Source of the DNA: Acidimicrobiaceae bacterium
GTDB taxonomy: Bacteria > Actinomycetota > Acidimicrobiia > Acidimicrobiales > Ilumatobacteraceae
DNA length: 64,000 nt
Direction: 5' to 3'
NCBI GenBank assembly: GCA_016722025.1
Contig: JADKGZ010000005.1
Location: forward strand, 124,001-188,000
A model generated the notes under the pieces. The model was not told the origin of the DNA, did no database searches, and worked only from the letters and a program-made list of their open reading frames with translations. The translations under genes were made by a program, and so were the position numbers. Shown in pieces: positions 27,290 to 38,990 of the stretch; positions within the stretch are counted from its first letter, which is position 1; each line of letters starts with the position of its first letter.

Positions 27290-27730
27290 GTGGCCATCAT
27301 CGCCCTGCTTCACGGACCCAACCTCAACCTGCTCGGCCAGCGCGAGCCACACATCTACGGCAGCGCCACCATCGACGACTACGTCGCAGCCGTTGCCGCC
27401 GCCGCTGCGCAGCACGGGCACACCGTCGAGGCCTTCCAGAGCAACCACGAGGGTGCACTGGTCGATGCCATCCACGAGGCGCGCGGCTCCGCTGCCGCCA
27501 TCATCATCAACCCCGGTGCCTTCACGCACTACGCCTGGGCCATTCACGACGCGCTCGCCGCGTTCGACGGGCCGATCATCGAAGTGCACATCTCCAACCC
27601 CAATGCCCGCGAGCCGTGGCGCCACACCAGCGTGGTGGCGCCGGTGGCAACCGGCTCGATCACGGGCCTGGGCATGCACGGCTACGAGCTGGCGGTGCAG
27701 GCCGTCGTGCGCAGGTTGGCTGCCGCGTGA
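27290..27730 (+). CDS. aroQ: Type II 3-dehydroquinate dehydratase
   Basis: Dehydrates 3-dehydroquinate; 146 residues, the short dodecameric type. Signatures are LLHGPNLNLLGQREPHIYGS with the active-site Arg and Tyr, SNHEGALVDAIHEA, INPGAFTHYAWAIHDAL, and EVHISNPNAREPWRHTS with the catalytic His nearby. The GTG start lies six bases after the acetyltransferase stop. With aroE, aroC, aroK and aroB it gives five shikimate steps in this run; aroG and aroA are elsewhere. Confidence 0.92.
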   Translation: MAIIALLHGPNLNLLGQREPHIYGSATIDDYVAAVAAAAAQHGHTVEAFQSNHEGALVDAIHEARGSAAAIIINPGAFTHYAWAIHDALAAFDGPIIEVHISNPNAREPWRHTSVVAPVATGSITGLGMHGYELAVQAVVRRLAAA

Positions 27731-28830
27731 CCATCGCGCAGCGTGCCGAGCGCGTGCGGGCCAGGTTGGCGCACACAGGCGCCGAGGCACTGCTCGTCAG
27801 CGACCTCACCAACGTTCGCTGGCTCACCGGCTTCACGGGCTCGAACGGTTGGGTGGTGCTCGGCCCCGACCAGCTGACGCTGGTCACCGACGGTCGCTAC
27901 GGCGAACAGGCCGCGCGGCAGATGGCGCTGGCTGGTGTCGCGGCGGAAGTGCTGGTGGGTGCCACCGGTGCCGAAACCCAAGGGCACCTCGCCGGTCTGA
28001 GCCGCGTGCACCGCACCATCGGGTTCGAGGCGGCCCACGTCAGCGTGCAGCAACATGCGGCATGGGCCGCGGCGTTCGGCTGCACGCTCGTTGCCACCAT
28101 CGGTGTGGTGGAGGCCGAGCGCCGCACGAAGGACACCGCCGAGATCGAGCTCATCGCGCAGGCATGCCGCATCGCAGACCAGGCGCTGGCCGAGGTGGTA
28201 CCCACGTTGGGCAACGGCCTCACCGAGGCCCAGGTGCGCAACCAGCTGGAGATCCGCATGCGCGAGCTGGGGGCCGTCGGCCCCAGCTACGACACCATCG
28301 TGGCCACCGGCCCGCTCAACGCTGCGTTGCCGCATCATCGGCCCACCGACGCCGTGATCGAGGATGGCCACACCGTGATCATCGATGTCGGCGCGCTCGT
28401 GGACGGGTATCACAGCGACATGACGCGCACGTTCGTCATCGGCCGGCCGACACCGTTGCAGCATGAGTTGTACGAGCTGGTGCTGGCCGCTCAGCAGGCC
28501 GGCGTGGCCGCGGTGGCTGCCGGCCTCAGCACGAAGCAGCTCGACGCGGTGTGTCGCGACATCATCACCGAGGGCGGCTACGGCGACTGGTTCACTCACG
28601 GCACGGGGCACGGAGTCGGCCTGCTGATCCACGAAGACCCCTTCGTCAACCGCGCCGGCGACGCCATTTTGCAGGTCGGCGACGTAGTGACCGTGGAGCC
28701 GGGCGTCTATCGTGAAGGTTTCGGCGGCATTCGAGTAGAAGACCTGGTGGTCGTCACCAGCGAAGGATGCCGCGTCCTCACTGCATCTCCGAAGGAATCA
28801 CCGTGCCCGCCATTTCCACCAACGATCTGA
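27727..28830 (+). CDS. pepQ: M24 family Xaa-Pro peptidase
   Basis: A 367-residue creatinase-fold metallopeptidase that cleaves X-Pro bonds. An N-terminal domain (VSDLTNVRWLTGFTGSNG) precedes the pita-bread domain. The five metal ligands are visible: Asp in IIDVGALVDGYHSDMTR (two), His in GTGHGVGLLIHEDP, Glu in VTVEPGVYREG and Glu in GGIRVEDLVVV. The GTG start overlaps the aroQ stop. The last ten residues extend over the efp start, so the two genes are coupled. pepQ-efp-nusB is a conserved actinobacterial set. Confidence 0.9.
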   Translation: MTIAQRAERVRARLAHTGAEALLVSDLTNVRWLTGFTGSNGWVVLGPDQLTLVTDGRYGEQAARQMALAGVAAEVLVGATGAETQGHLAGLSRVHRTIGFEAAHVSVQQHAAWAAAFGCTLVATIGVVEAERRTKDTAEIELIAQACRIADQALAEVVPTLGNGLTEAQVRNQLEIRMRELGAVGPSYDTIVATGPLNAALPHHRPTDAVIEDGHTVIIDVGALVDGYHSDMTRTFVIGRPTPLQHELYELVLAAQQAGVAAVAAGLSTKQLDAVCRDIITEGGYGDWFTHGTGHGVGLLIHEDPFVNRAGDAILQVGDVVTVEPGVYREGFGGIRVEDLVVVTSEGCRVLTASPKESPCPPFPPTI

Positions 28831-29366
28831 AGAACGGCATCACGCTCGAGATCGACAAGGTGCTCTACCAGGTGGTCGAGTTCCAGCACGTCAAGCCGGG
28901 CAAGGGTGGCGCCTTCGTGCGCTCCAAGCTGCGCAACCTGCGCAATGGGGCGGTCATCGACAAGACCTTCAACGCCGGCGTCCGCGTCGAGCAGGCATTG
29001 CTGGAGAAGAAGGACATGCAGTTCTTGTATCGCGACAGCGATACGTACGTGTTCATGGACCAAGAGACGTACGACCAGGAGAACGTGGCCCCATCGGCGT
29101 TGGGCGATGCCGCCGACTACATGGTCGAGAACTCGGTCGCACAGATCGCCTACTACAACGGTGAGATCATCACGGTCGAGATCCCCGCGTCGGTCGAGCT
29201 CACCATCACCGACACCGAGCCGGGCCTGCAGGGCGACCGGTCCACCGGTGGCCGCAAGCCGGCCACGCTGGAGACCGGCAAGATCATCCAGGTGCCCCTG
29301 TTCCTCAACGTCGGCGACCGGGTGAAGGTGGATACCCGCACCGGCGAGTACATGACCCGAGTCTGA
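28803..29366 (+). CDS. efp: Elongation factor P
   Basis: Helps ribosomes through polyproline stretches; 187 residues, three beta-barrel domains. The tip loop is HVKPGKGGAFVRSKL, with the conserved Lys that reaches the peptidyl transferase centre. YRDSDTYVFMDQETY and FLNVGDRVKVDTRTGEY are also typical. I chose the GTG at 28803, preceded by AAGGA at a good distance, because the family starts with a short stretch before STNDLKNG. No modification enzyme (EpmA or EarP) is seen nearby. Confidence 0.93.
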   Translation: MPAISTNDLKNGITLEIDKVLYQVVEFQHVKPGKGGAFVRSKLRNLRNGAVIDKTFNAGVRVEQALLEKKDMQFLYRDSDTYVFMDQETYDQENVAPSALGDAADYMVENSVAQIAYYNGEIITVEIPASVELTITDTEPGLQGDRSTGGRKPATLETGKIIQVPLFLNVGDRVKVDTRTGEYMTRV

Positions 29367-29370
29367 TCGC

Positions 29371-29829
29371 ATGGCCCGCCAGCGCAACCGCGCCGCACGG
29401 TCGCACGGCCCCAACGGGCCAGCCACCTCCAACGATCACGACGACCGCACCGACGCCCGCGAGCGGGCGCTCATCTTGCTGTACGAAGCCGAGTCGAAGG
29501 GCATCTCGCCCGGTGAGGTGCTGGCGGCCCAGATCTCGGCGGCCGACGAGCTCACCACCTTGCTGGTGCACGGCGTGGAAGCGAACCAGGCGCGCCTCGA
29601 CGAGGTGATCGCTGCTCACGCCAAAGGGTGGACGTTGCAGCGCATGCCCACGCTCGATCGCAACGTGCTACGCATCGCCGGTTTCGAGCTGATGGCCAGG
29701 CCGGAGGTGCCGGTGGCGGTGGTGCTCGACGAGGCGGTGGAGCTGGCCAAGCGCTTCAGCACCGACGATTCCGGTCGCTTCGTCAACGGCGTGCTCTCGG
29801 CGTTGGTTCCGGTGCTGCGTTCGACATGA
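29371..29829 (+). CDS. nusB: Transcription antitermination factor NusB
   Basis: A 152-residue all-helical protein that joins NusE (S10) on boxA RNA in rRNA antitermination. After a 30-residue basic, flexible N-terminus it shows ARERALILLYEAES, RMPTLDRNVLRIAGFEL, PVAVVLDEAVELAKRFS and the family end FVNGVLSAL. It starts four bases after the efp stop. Confidence 0.92.
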   Translation: MARQRNRAARSHGPNGPATSNDHDDRTDARERALILLYEAESKGISPGEVLAAQISAADELTTLLVHGVEANQARLDEVIAAHAKGWTLQRMPTLDRNVLRIAGFELMARPEVPVAVVLDEAVELAKRFSTDDSGRFVNGVLSALVPVLRST

Positions 29830-29867
29830 CCACCGGCAGCCGCATCGCGTAAGGAAGACTGGCGGTC

Positions 29868-31253
29868 GTGGCTCAATCGCTCCTCACGCGCGCTCGACGA
29901 CTGCCCTGGCCGCAGATCCTCGGAGCGTGTGCGTCGGCGCTGTTCCTCATCCGCACGTTGGGGGCCGGATGGTCCGGCGGCTTCCCCTCGGGCTTTCCCG
30001 ATTCGGCGTCGTACCTGGAAGTGGCCGATCGTGGCCCGTTGAGCCTGCAGTTCTGGTTCGGCGAGCGACCGCTCATGCTGCCCCTGCTCTCCTGGCTGCT
30101 GGCCGGCAACGTGCTGATGATCGTGCGCGTGCAATCCCTGCTCGCCGTCGCGGCCACCTGGTGGGCCGTCATCGTGCTCGTGCGGGTCGTGCACAGCCCG
30201 TTGGGTCGCGCGCTGGGCATCGTGCTGCTCGTCGGGGTGGCAGTGCAGTCGCGCTTCGCACTGTGGAACACCCTGTTGCTCAGCGAGTCGTTGTCCATCA
30301 CCGCCGGCGTGGCGATGATCGCAACCTGGGTGTGGTGTGCGCACGAGCCGTCGGTTCGGCGCATCGGGTGGGTCGCCGCCGCGACCGTTGCGTGGGCCCT
30401 CGTGCGCGACTCCAACGTGGCGATCGTGGTGGCGATCGTCATCCCCGGCTTGCTGCTCGTGGCGTGGCGCTCTCGCGAGCGGTCACCGGCCATCGCGCGC
30501 AGCACGCGCGTGACGGTCGGCGTGTTGTTGGTGGCGGCGCTGTTCGCGTTCGTCGGGCAGACGGCGTCTCAGCGCAACCGGTACCCCACGCTCAACGTGA
30601 TCGGCCAGCGAGTGCTCGTCTCCGCGGAGCTCACCGATCTCTACAGCTCGTTCGGTATGCCCACCGACGCAACGGTGCTGGAACGCACCGGCCACAGCTC
30701 GTTCGACGACGGGTTCAAGACGCTGACCGCGCCGGAACTGAGCCACCTGCGCGCCTGGGCCAAGTCGCGCGGGCAGTTGGTGCACCTGTGGTCGCTCGTT
30801 CGGGAGTTCCCCATGCTGGTCGCCGATGTGTGGCGCGATCTTCCCAACTCCCTCGCGAACGACTTCGTTGCGTACGACCAGTTCCAGGTGTCGCAGCGGC
30901 TGCCGCACACGTTGCCGCTCGGGCTCGACGGCCCGCGGGATCACCCCAGCTTCCTGTACTGGTCGTTGTTCGCCGCGGTGTGCCTGGCCGCGATGGTGCT
31001 GACGGGACCGAGGCGCCGCAGTGCGGTGGTGCTGGGCGTCGCCTACTTCGCCGTGCTCGCCGATCTGTACCTGTCGTGGTTGGGCGACTCGGTGGAGGTG
31101 CATCGGCACCTGGTCGGCGCGCTCGCCCGGTTGGGTGTCGTCTTCGCGTTCGTGCTGGCCATGGGTGTCGATGCGATCATCGACCTGCTGTCGCCCGCCG
31201 CCACGCCGGCGGCCGAGATCGCGTCCGTGCAGGAAGAAGGGGAGGGCGAATGA
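29868..31253 (+). CDS. Polytopic membrane protein, GT-C-like
   Basis: A 461-residue protein with about 11 predicted transmembrane helices: one at residues 15-33, a block from 66 to 240, and three more after residue 360. The first outside loop reads FPDSASYLEVADRGPLS, with an Asp where GT-C glycosyltransferases keep their catalytic acid. The large loop (residues 240-355, with NRYPTLNVIGQRVL) is also GT-C-like. It overlaps the next membrane protein by four bases, so the two likely act together. I cannot name the family. A role in making cell-surface glycans from lipid-linked sugars is a reasoned guess. Confidence 0.7.
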   Translation: MAQSLLTRARRLPWPQILGACASALFLIRTLGAGWSGGFPSGFPDSASYLEVADRGPLSLQFWFGERPLMLPLLSWLLAGNVLMIVRVQSLLAVAATWWAVIVLVRVVHSPLGRALGIVLLVGVAVQSRFALWNTLLLSESLSITAGVAMIATWVWCAHEPSVRRIGWVAAATVAWALVRDSNVAIVVAIVIPGLLLVAWRSRERSPAIARSTRVTVGVLLVAALFAFVGQTASQRNRYPTLNVIGQRVLVSAELTDLYSSFGMPTDATVLERTGHSSFDDGFKTLTAPELSHLRAWAKSRGQLVHLWSLVREFPMLVADVWRDLPNSLANDFVAYDQFQVSQRLPHTLPLGLDGPRDHPSFLYWSLFAAVCLAAMVLTGPRRRSAVVLGVAYFAVLADLYLSWLGDSVEVHRHLVGALARLGVVFAFVLAMGVDAIIDLLSPAATPAAEIASVQEEGEGE

Positions 31254-33442
31254 GCGACACCGGCGACACCGCAGGCGCGGTCGGCACGACAGACACCGCA
31301 GGCGCGGTCGACACCGCTGATGCGGCTGACGACTCGGCCGCGTCCGCCAGCCCGGCCACCACCGACGACGCGACCTCGCTGCGCACGTTGCACGCGATTG
31401 CGATCGCGACGATTGCCACCGTGCTCGGCGTCGCCGCACTGTTCTTCATCCAGCGCCGGGCCCCCGACTGGGACCCGCAGTACGCGCGCGACATCGTCGA
31501 GCGCACGATGCGGTTCGGCGGCTCCTACTACGAGAACTCGGTGCACAACAAGGGCCCGCTCGAGCCGGGGCTGTACCACCTGGCGGCGATGGTCACCTCG
31601 TTCGACAGCTTCTGGTTCGCCATCTCGGCGATGGTCATCGGTGGCTCGCTGCTCATCGGCTTCGCGTGCCGCCGAGTGGTGATGCTGTTCGACGGCGAAG
31701 CGTGGCTCGGCTGGGCAGCGGTCGCGATCGGCTTCATCCACCTCGCTGTCCGGGCCGACTACGCGGGCGTCCTGTACAGCCGCAACATGACCACCACCTT
31801 GCTCTGCGCCGCGTTCCTGCTGCTCACCGGGCCCGGCGCAGAGCGCGGCTCCACACGCCGAAAGGCGGCCTGCCTCGTGGGCGGCGGCGTATGCCTCGGC
31901 CTTGCGGTGCAGACGCTGCAACCGACGCTGCTGTCGGCGATGGTGATCGTGGCGATCGGGTTGTTCGTGGTGGGTCGCACACAACTGGTGGTGGCGCGGC
32001 GCGAGGTGCCGGCTCGGGCGCTGCTGGCCGGTGCCATGCTGCTGAGCTTCCTCTCGGCGCCGGTGTGGTACCTGCTGCGCGGTTCGTGGGGCCCCTTCTG
32101 GGATGGCTGGTGGGTGTACGGCCGCTACATGTCGTCGGCGCTCGGGCGCGGCGTCACCGAGCAGATGGGTCTGGGCTGGCACCAGTTCTACGTGTACTCG
32201 CAGACGCACGCACCGGCGCATCTGTGCGTGGTCGGGTTCGTGATGCTCGGCGCCGCCCGCTGGCCGCAGCTCGGTCGGGCCCAACGCCGGCTGCAGGTGC
32301 TGCTGCCGTTGTGGTGGCTGGCGGGGTGGGGTGAGGTCATCCTCACTCAGCGCTACTCGTCGCACTACTTCGTCGTCACGACGGTGCCGTTGATGCTGCT
32401 CTGTGCCGGTCTGGCAGCTCACGTGGTGGCGATGCTCCGTGCCGGCGGGGCCTCGGTGGCCGATCGCCATCTCGTGCCGTACCTGCTGGTGCTGATGTCG
32501 CTCGTCTGGACCGGCTTCGGGCCGTTGCGCAGCGGGGTCGAGGCCGCCAGCTCGTTCCAGGGTGTGCATCACATGGCGATGCAGCGCGAGCAGGGCCGCG
32601 ACGGCACGGCGCGCGGGGTGCAGGCGGTGCTCGACCTCGTGTCGCGGCCCGACGACCCGATGCTCACCTGGACCAACTACCCGTGGCCGTTCCTCGACTT
32701 CCGTCGTGTGTCGGCCACTCGCTTCATCTGGAAGTCGTTCCTGATGGGCGAGATCTACCTCGGGCCCACCAGTCCCGAGTACGTGCTGCCCGGAAGCTGG
32801 GAGCTCTGGGCCGACGACGTGCGTGCCACCCGGCCCCGCACGTTCCTCACCGACGCCACGTTCCCGATACCTCCCGAGACGCCTGCGGCCGCCATGCTGG
32901 AGACCGACTTCGAGCCGATGTTCACCACCCCCACGTTGTCGTTGGCGCTCCGCAATGATGTGGCCGACGAGCTGCGTGACCGCAGCGGCGACCAGCCGAT
33001 GTCGTTCAGTCCCGAGGGCGGATGGTCCGTCGCCGGCACGACGGTGCGTTACGCGGGTGCCGCCGACGGCGCGTCGGCGCTGGCACTCGGCGATCTCCGC
33101 TGTCGTCGTGTCGATGCCGTGCTGGCATCGGGCACCGGGCTGTCGTTCCACTTCGCCAACGCTGCAGGGGTCACCGAGAACCTCGAGCTGGCGCTGGTCG
33201 ATGAGCGCGCGGTGGCGCGCAGCAGCAACGTCACGTTCACCGACTTCGAAGCGCCGTTGGGTGGCAGCCGCACCGTGTCGCTGGTGGTCGGGCGCACGGT
33301 CGCCGCACTGCTGGTCGACGACAAGGTGGTGGCGGCCGTGAACCTGCTCTCCTCCACGCGGGTGAGCCTCACCAGCAGCGGCGAGTCGTTGACGCTCGAG
33401 CAGGTGGGGGCAGGTGCGACGCCCGGTGGCGGTGAATGCTAA
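31250..33442 (+). CDS. Large membrane protein with C-terminal soluble domain, GT-C-like
   Basis: A 730-residue protein. The first 40 residues are a disordered Thr/Asp/Ala-rich tail with an internal repeat. About ten membrane helices follow (residues 45-430). The first outer loop has DWDPQYARDIVERTM and HNKGPLEPGLYHL, resembling the catalytic Asp and proline-rich loop of GT-C enzymes. The last 290 residues are soluble and probably outside the membrane, ending in a beta-rich part (LSLALRNDVADEL to VSLTSSGESLTLEQ) like a carbohydrate-binding fold. ATG start overlapping the upstream gene. With that gene it occupies the slot between nusB and carA. Confidence 0.7.
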   Translation: MSDTGDTAGAVGTTDTAGAVDTADAADDSAASASPATTDDATSLRTLHAIAIATIATVLGVAALFFIQRRAPDWDPQYARDIVERTMRFGGSYYENSVHNKGPLEPGLYHLAAMVTSFDSFWFAISAMVIGGSLLIGFACRRVVMLFDGEAWLGWAAVAIGFIHLAVRADYAGVLYSRNMTTTLLCAAFLLLTGPGAERGSTRRKAACLVGGGVCLGLAVQTLQPTLLSAMVIVAIGLFVVGRTQLVVARREVPARALLAGAMLLSFLSAPVWYLLRGSWGPFWDGWWVYGRYMSSALGRGVTEQMGLGWHQFYVYSQTHAPAHLCVVGFVMLGAARWPQLGRAQRRLQVLLPLWWLAGWGEVILTQRYSSHYFVVTTVPLMLLCAGLAAHVVAMLRAGGASVADRHLVPYLLVLMSLVWTGFGPLRSGVEAASSFQGVHHMAMQREQGRDGTARGVQAVLDLVSRPDDPMLTWTNYPWPFLDFRRVSATRFIWKSFLMGEIYLGPTSPEYVLPGSWELWADDVRATRPRTFLTDATFPIPPETPAAAMLETDFEPMFTTPTLSLALRNDVADELRDRSGDQPMSFSPEGGWSVAGTTVRYAGAADGASALALGDLRCRRVDAVLASGTGLSFHFANAAGVTENLELALVDERAVARSSNVTFTDFEAPLGGSRTVSLVVGRTVAALLVDDKVVAAVNLLSSTRVSLTSSGESLTLEQVGAGATPGGGEC

Positions 33443-33452
33443 GGTGACGGCG

Positions 33453-33483
33453 CCGTGAAACGGGTCCTGTGAGGCCTGTACGG
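33453..33483 (+). promoter_or_regulatory. PyrR-binding RNA hairpin in the carA leader
   Basis: The transcript would fold as a lower stem CCGT (33453-33456) with ACGG (33480-33483), an asymmetric GAAA bulge on the 5' side, and an upper stem CGGGTC (33461-33466) with GGCCTG (33473-33478). The hexaloop is CTGTGA, matching the PyrR consensus CNGNGA. All parts match the known PyrR-binding loop. The Shine-Dalgarno GAGGAG starts at 33484, directly against the lower stem, so PyrR-UMP binding would block ribosome entry, the mycobacterial mode. TAAGGT at 33440-33445 is a candidate -10. Confidence 0.75.
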
Positions 33484-33494
33484 GAGGAGTCGAG

Positions 33495-33626
33495 ATGTCG
33501 TCATTCCGGTTGTACGCGCCTCCGCGAGTGAGCACATCACCTCCTGGCTGCTGCTCTCCGCTGCGTGATCATGCACTACCCTGCATGAGTATGCGACTGT
33601 GGATGTGTGGTGAGACCGATGCGTGA
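33495..33626 (+). CDS. Putative 43-residue leader ORF before carA
   Basis: ATG at 33495 has a strong Shine-Dalgarno (GAGGAG) six bases upstream and stays open for 43 codons. It ends in a TGA whose frame overlaps the carA start (ATGCGTGA). The peptide starts MSSFRLYAPPRVST and has no recognisable domain; four Cys and several Met and Trp lie in the second half. If translated, its ribosomes would deliver translation to carA. PyrR binding at the hairpin upstream would then control carA through coupling. It could instead be a chance frame. Confidence 0.4.
   Translation: MSSFRLYAPPRVSTSPPGCCSPLRDHALPCMSMRLWMCGETDA
33582..33595. promoter_or_regulatory. ArgR-type operator (ARG box) before carA
   Basis: TGCATGAGTATGCG matches the pattern TGCATnnnnATGC(A) seen again before argC. 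An overlapping ATGCA/TGCAT inverted pair at 33571-33586 extends it to a possible double site. Carbamoyl phosphate feeds both arginine and pyrimidine synthesis, so ArgR control of carAB is expected. The argR gene is at 61936. Confidence 0.55.
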
Positions 33627-34718
33627 CGCACGGCTGGTGCTGGCTGACGGCAGCGTGTTCGATGGCGAGCTGATCGGCGCCGACCCGGTGAACGGCGTCG
33701 CCGCCGGCGAGGTGGTGTTCAACACCGTCATGTCGGGGTATCAAGAGGTGATCACCGACCCCAGTTACGCAGGCCAGATCATCAGCTTCACGTACCCGCA
33801 CATCGGTAACTACGGCGTCAACGACCACGACTTCGAGTCGGTGCGGCCCTTCTGTCGCGGCGTCATCGTGCGCGAGATGGCCCGGCGGCACAGCAACCAG
33901 CGGGCGCAGGACTCGCTCGATGCGATGCTGCACCGCTTCGGCGTCAGTGGCATCGCTGGCGTCGACACTCGCCGCCTCACGCGGTTGTTGCGTGACACCG
34001 GCGCCATGCCGGGGGCGTTCGGCACCGCCGGCGAGGCGGCACTGCACGCAGCGGCGTCGGCGGAGAAGGGCACCGACGGTGTCGACCTCGTCGCCCAGGT
34101 CACCACCCCCGAGACCTACACGGTGCCCGCCAGCGGCCCGTCGCCGCGGCGCATCGTCGCGTTCGACTTCGGCATCAAGACCACCATCCTGCGCCACCTC
34201 AGCGGGCTCGGCACAGTGGTGGTGGTGCCAGCGTCGACATCCGGCGCCGACGTGCTGGCGCTGCAGCCCGATGGTGTCTTCCTCAGCAACGGCCCCGGCG
34301 ACCCGGCGATGGTCGGCTATGCCGTGCACACCATCGCCGAACTGCTGGGCCAGGTGCCCATCTTCGGCATCTGCCTGGGCCATCAGCTGCTCAGCAGGGC
34401 GCTGGGTGGCCTCACCTTCAAGCTGCCCTTCGGCCACCACGGCGGCAACCACCCGGTGCGCCACGAGGCCACCGGGCATGTGGAGATCACCAGCCAGAAC
34501 CACAACTTCTGCGTCGACCCGGCCAGCCTCGAGGGCAAGGTGGAGGTCACTCACCTGAACCTCAACGATCTCACCAACGAAGGGATGCGGGTGCTCGGTG
34601 CCCCTGCGTTCAGCGTGCAGTACCACCCCGAAGCCGGCCCCGGCCCACACGACAGCAGGTACCTGTTCCAGATGTTCGACGATCTCATGGTGCAGCACGG
34701 CAGCAAGGCAGGTGCCTG

Positions 34719-34719
<1 letters not shown>
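33619..34719 (+). CDS. carA: Carbamoyl-phosphate synthase small subunit
   Basis: The glutaminase subunit, 366 residues, hydrolysing glutamine and passing ammonia to CarB. The N-terminal domain has LADGSVFDGELIGA and NTVMSGYQEVITDPSYAGQ. The class I amidotransferase domain has LSNGPGDPAMVGYA, FGICLGHQLLSRALGG with the catalytic Cys, and VQYHPEAGPGPHD with the His and Glu. I chose ATG 33619, preceded by GGTGAG; a GTG at 33607 would add four residues. The 3' end shares one base with carB. Control by PyrR and ArgR is suggested by the leader. Confidence 0.93.
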
Positions 34720-38008
<3,289 letters not shown>

Positions 38009-38012
<4 letters not shown>

Positions 38013-38944
38013 TCCTCGGCCCAGCCGTGCAGATCGGGTCGGTCGAGCTGCCGGCGCCGGTGATGACGGCATCGGGCACGGCCGGCCACGGCGCCGAGCT
38101 GGCGCCCTACATGGACTTGTCGGCGCTCGGAGCCGTGGTGGTGAAGTCGTTGGCCGCGTTCGAGTGGGCCGGCAACCCATCCCCGCGCGTGCACCCGGCC
38201 GGCGCCGGAATGATCAACGCGGTCGGCCTGCAGGGCCCCGGCATCCGCCACTGGCTCGCCGACGAGCTGCCCGCGTTGCTGGCCACGGGTGCACGGGTGG
38301 TCGCCAGCATCTGGGGCCGCTCGGTCGACGAGTACCGGCGTGCAGCGCAACAGCTGGCCCAGGCGCCGGCCGGTGTGGTGGCAGTGGAGGTGAACCTGTC
38401 GTGCCCCAACCTGGAGGGCCGTCGCGGCATCTTCGCTCACGATGCGCAGCTCTCGGCAGAAGTCGTCGCCGCGGCTGGCGCCTGTGGCCGGCCGCTGTGG
38501 GCCAAGCTCAGCCCCAACACCGACCGCGTGGTGGAGGTCGCCGGCGCCGTGCGCGAGGCGGGGGCGGAGGCCGTCACGCTCTCCAACACGCTGCTGGGCA
38601 TGGTGCTCGACCCTGCCACCGGCCGGGCGGTGCTGGGTGCCGGCGGCGGTGGCTACAGCGGCCGACCGGTGCATGCCGTGGTGGTGCGCACCATCTACGA
38701 CGTGCACGCAGCGCTTCCTGAGCTGCCGATCGTGGGCGTCGGCGGCGTCGCCTGCGGGTGGGACGCAGCCGAACTGATGCTTGCCGGTGCGTGCGCCGTG
38801 CAAGTCGGCACCGCGACGTTCGCGGATCCGAAGGCGCCGCTCACCGTGCAACGCGAGCTGCTGGCCTGGTGTGCCCAGCGTGGCCTCAGCCCGTCGGCGC
38901 TCGTCGGCCTTGCTCACCGTGGCGGCCTGCCGGCGCGTGGCTGA
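38009..38944 (+). CDS. pyrD: Dihydroorotate dehydrogenase, class 1
   Basis: Oxidises dihydroorotate to orotate with FMN; 311 residues. VEVNLSCPNLEGRRG carries the class 1 active-site Cys; class 2 enzymes have Ser and a membrane-binding N-terminus, which is absent here. AKLSPNTDRVVEV, TLSNTLLGM, GGGGYSGRPVHAV and VGVGGVACGWDAAELMLAGA are FMN-site motifs, closest to class 1B (NAD-linked, partner PyrK). No pyrK lies in the window. The GTG start overlaps the carB stop. In mycobacteria this position is held by pyrF, so the operon differs. Confidence 0.88.
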
Positions 38945-38978
38945 TGCCGATTGCCACCGCTGGGCGTGCGGGTGGCGC

Positions 38979-38984
38979 TAGGGT
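38979..38984 (+). promoter_or_regulatory. Putative leaderless -10 box for mihF
   Basis: TAGGGT ends six bases before the mihF ATG at 38991. This distance fits a leaderless transcript. It would let the abundant mIHF be made independently of the car-pyr operon. Confidence 0.4.
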
Positions 38985-38990
38985 CGGCAT

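Noticed and set aside
31043..33535. 830-codon minus-strand open frame opposite the large membrane protein
   Set aside because: The His/Arg/Gln-rich sequence is typical of antisense frames. The plus-strand protein has clear membrane helices.
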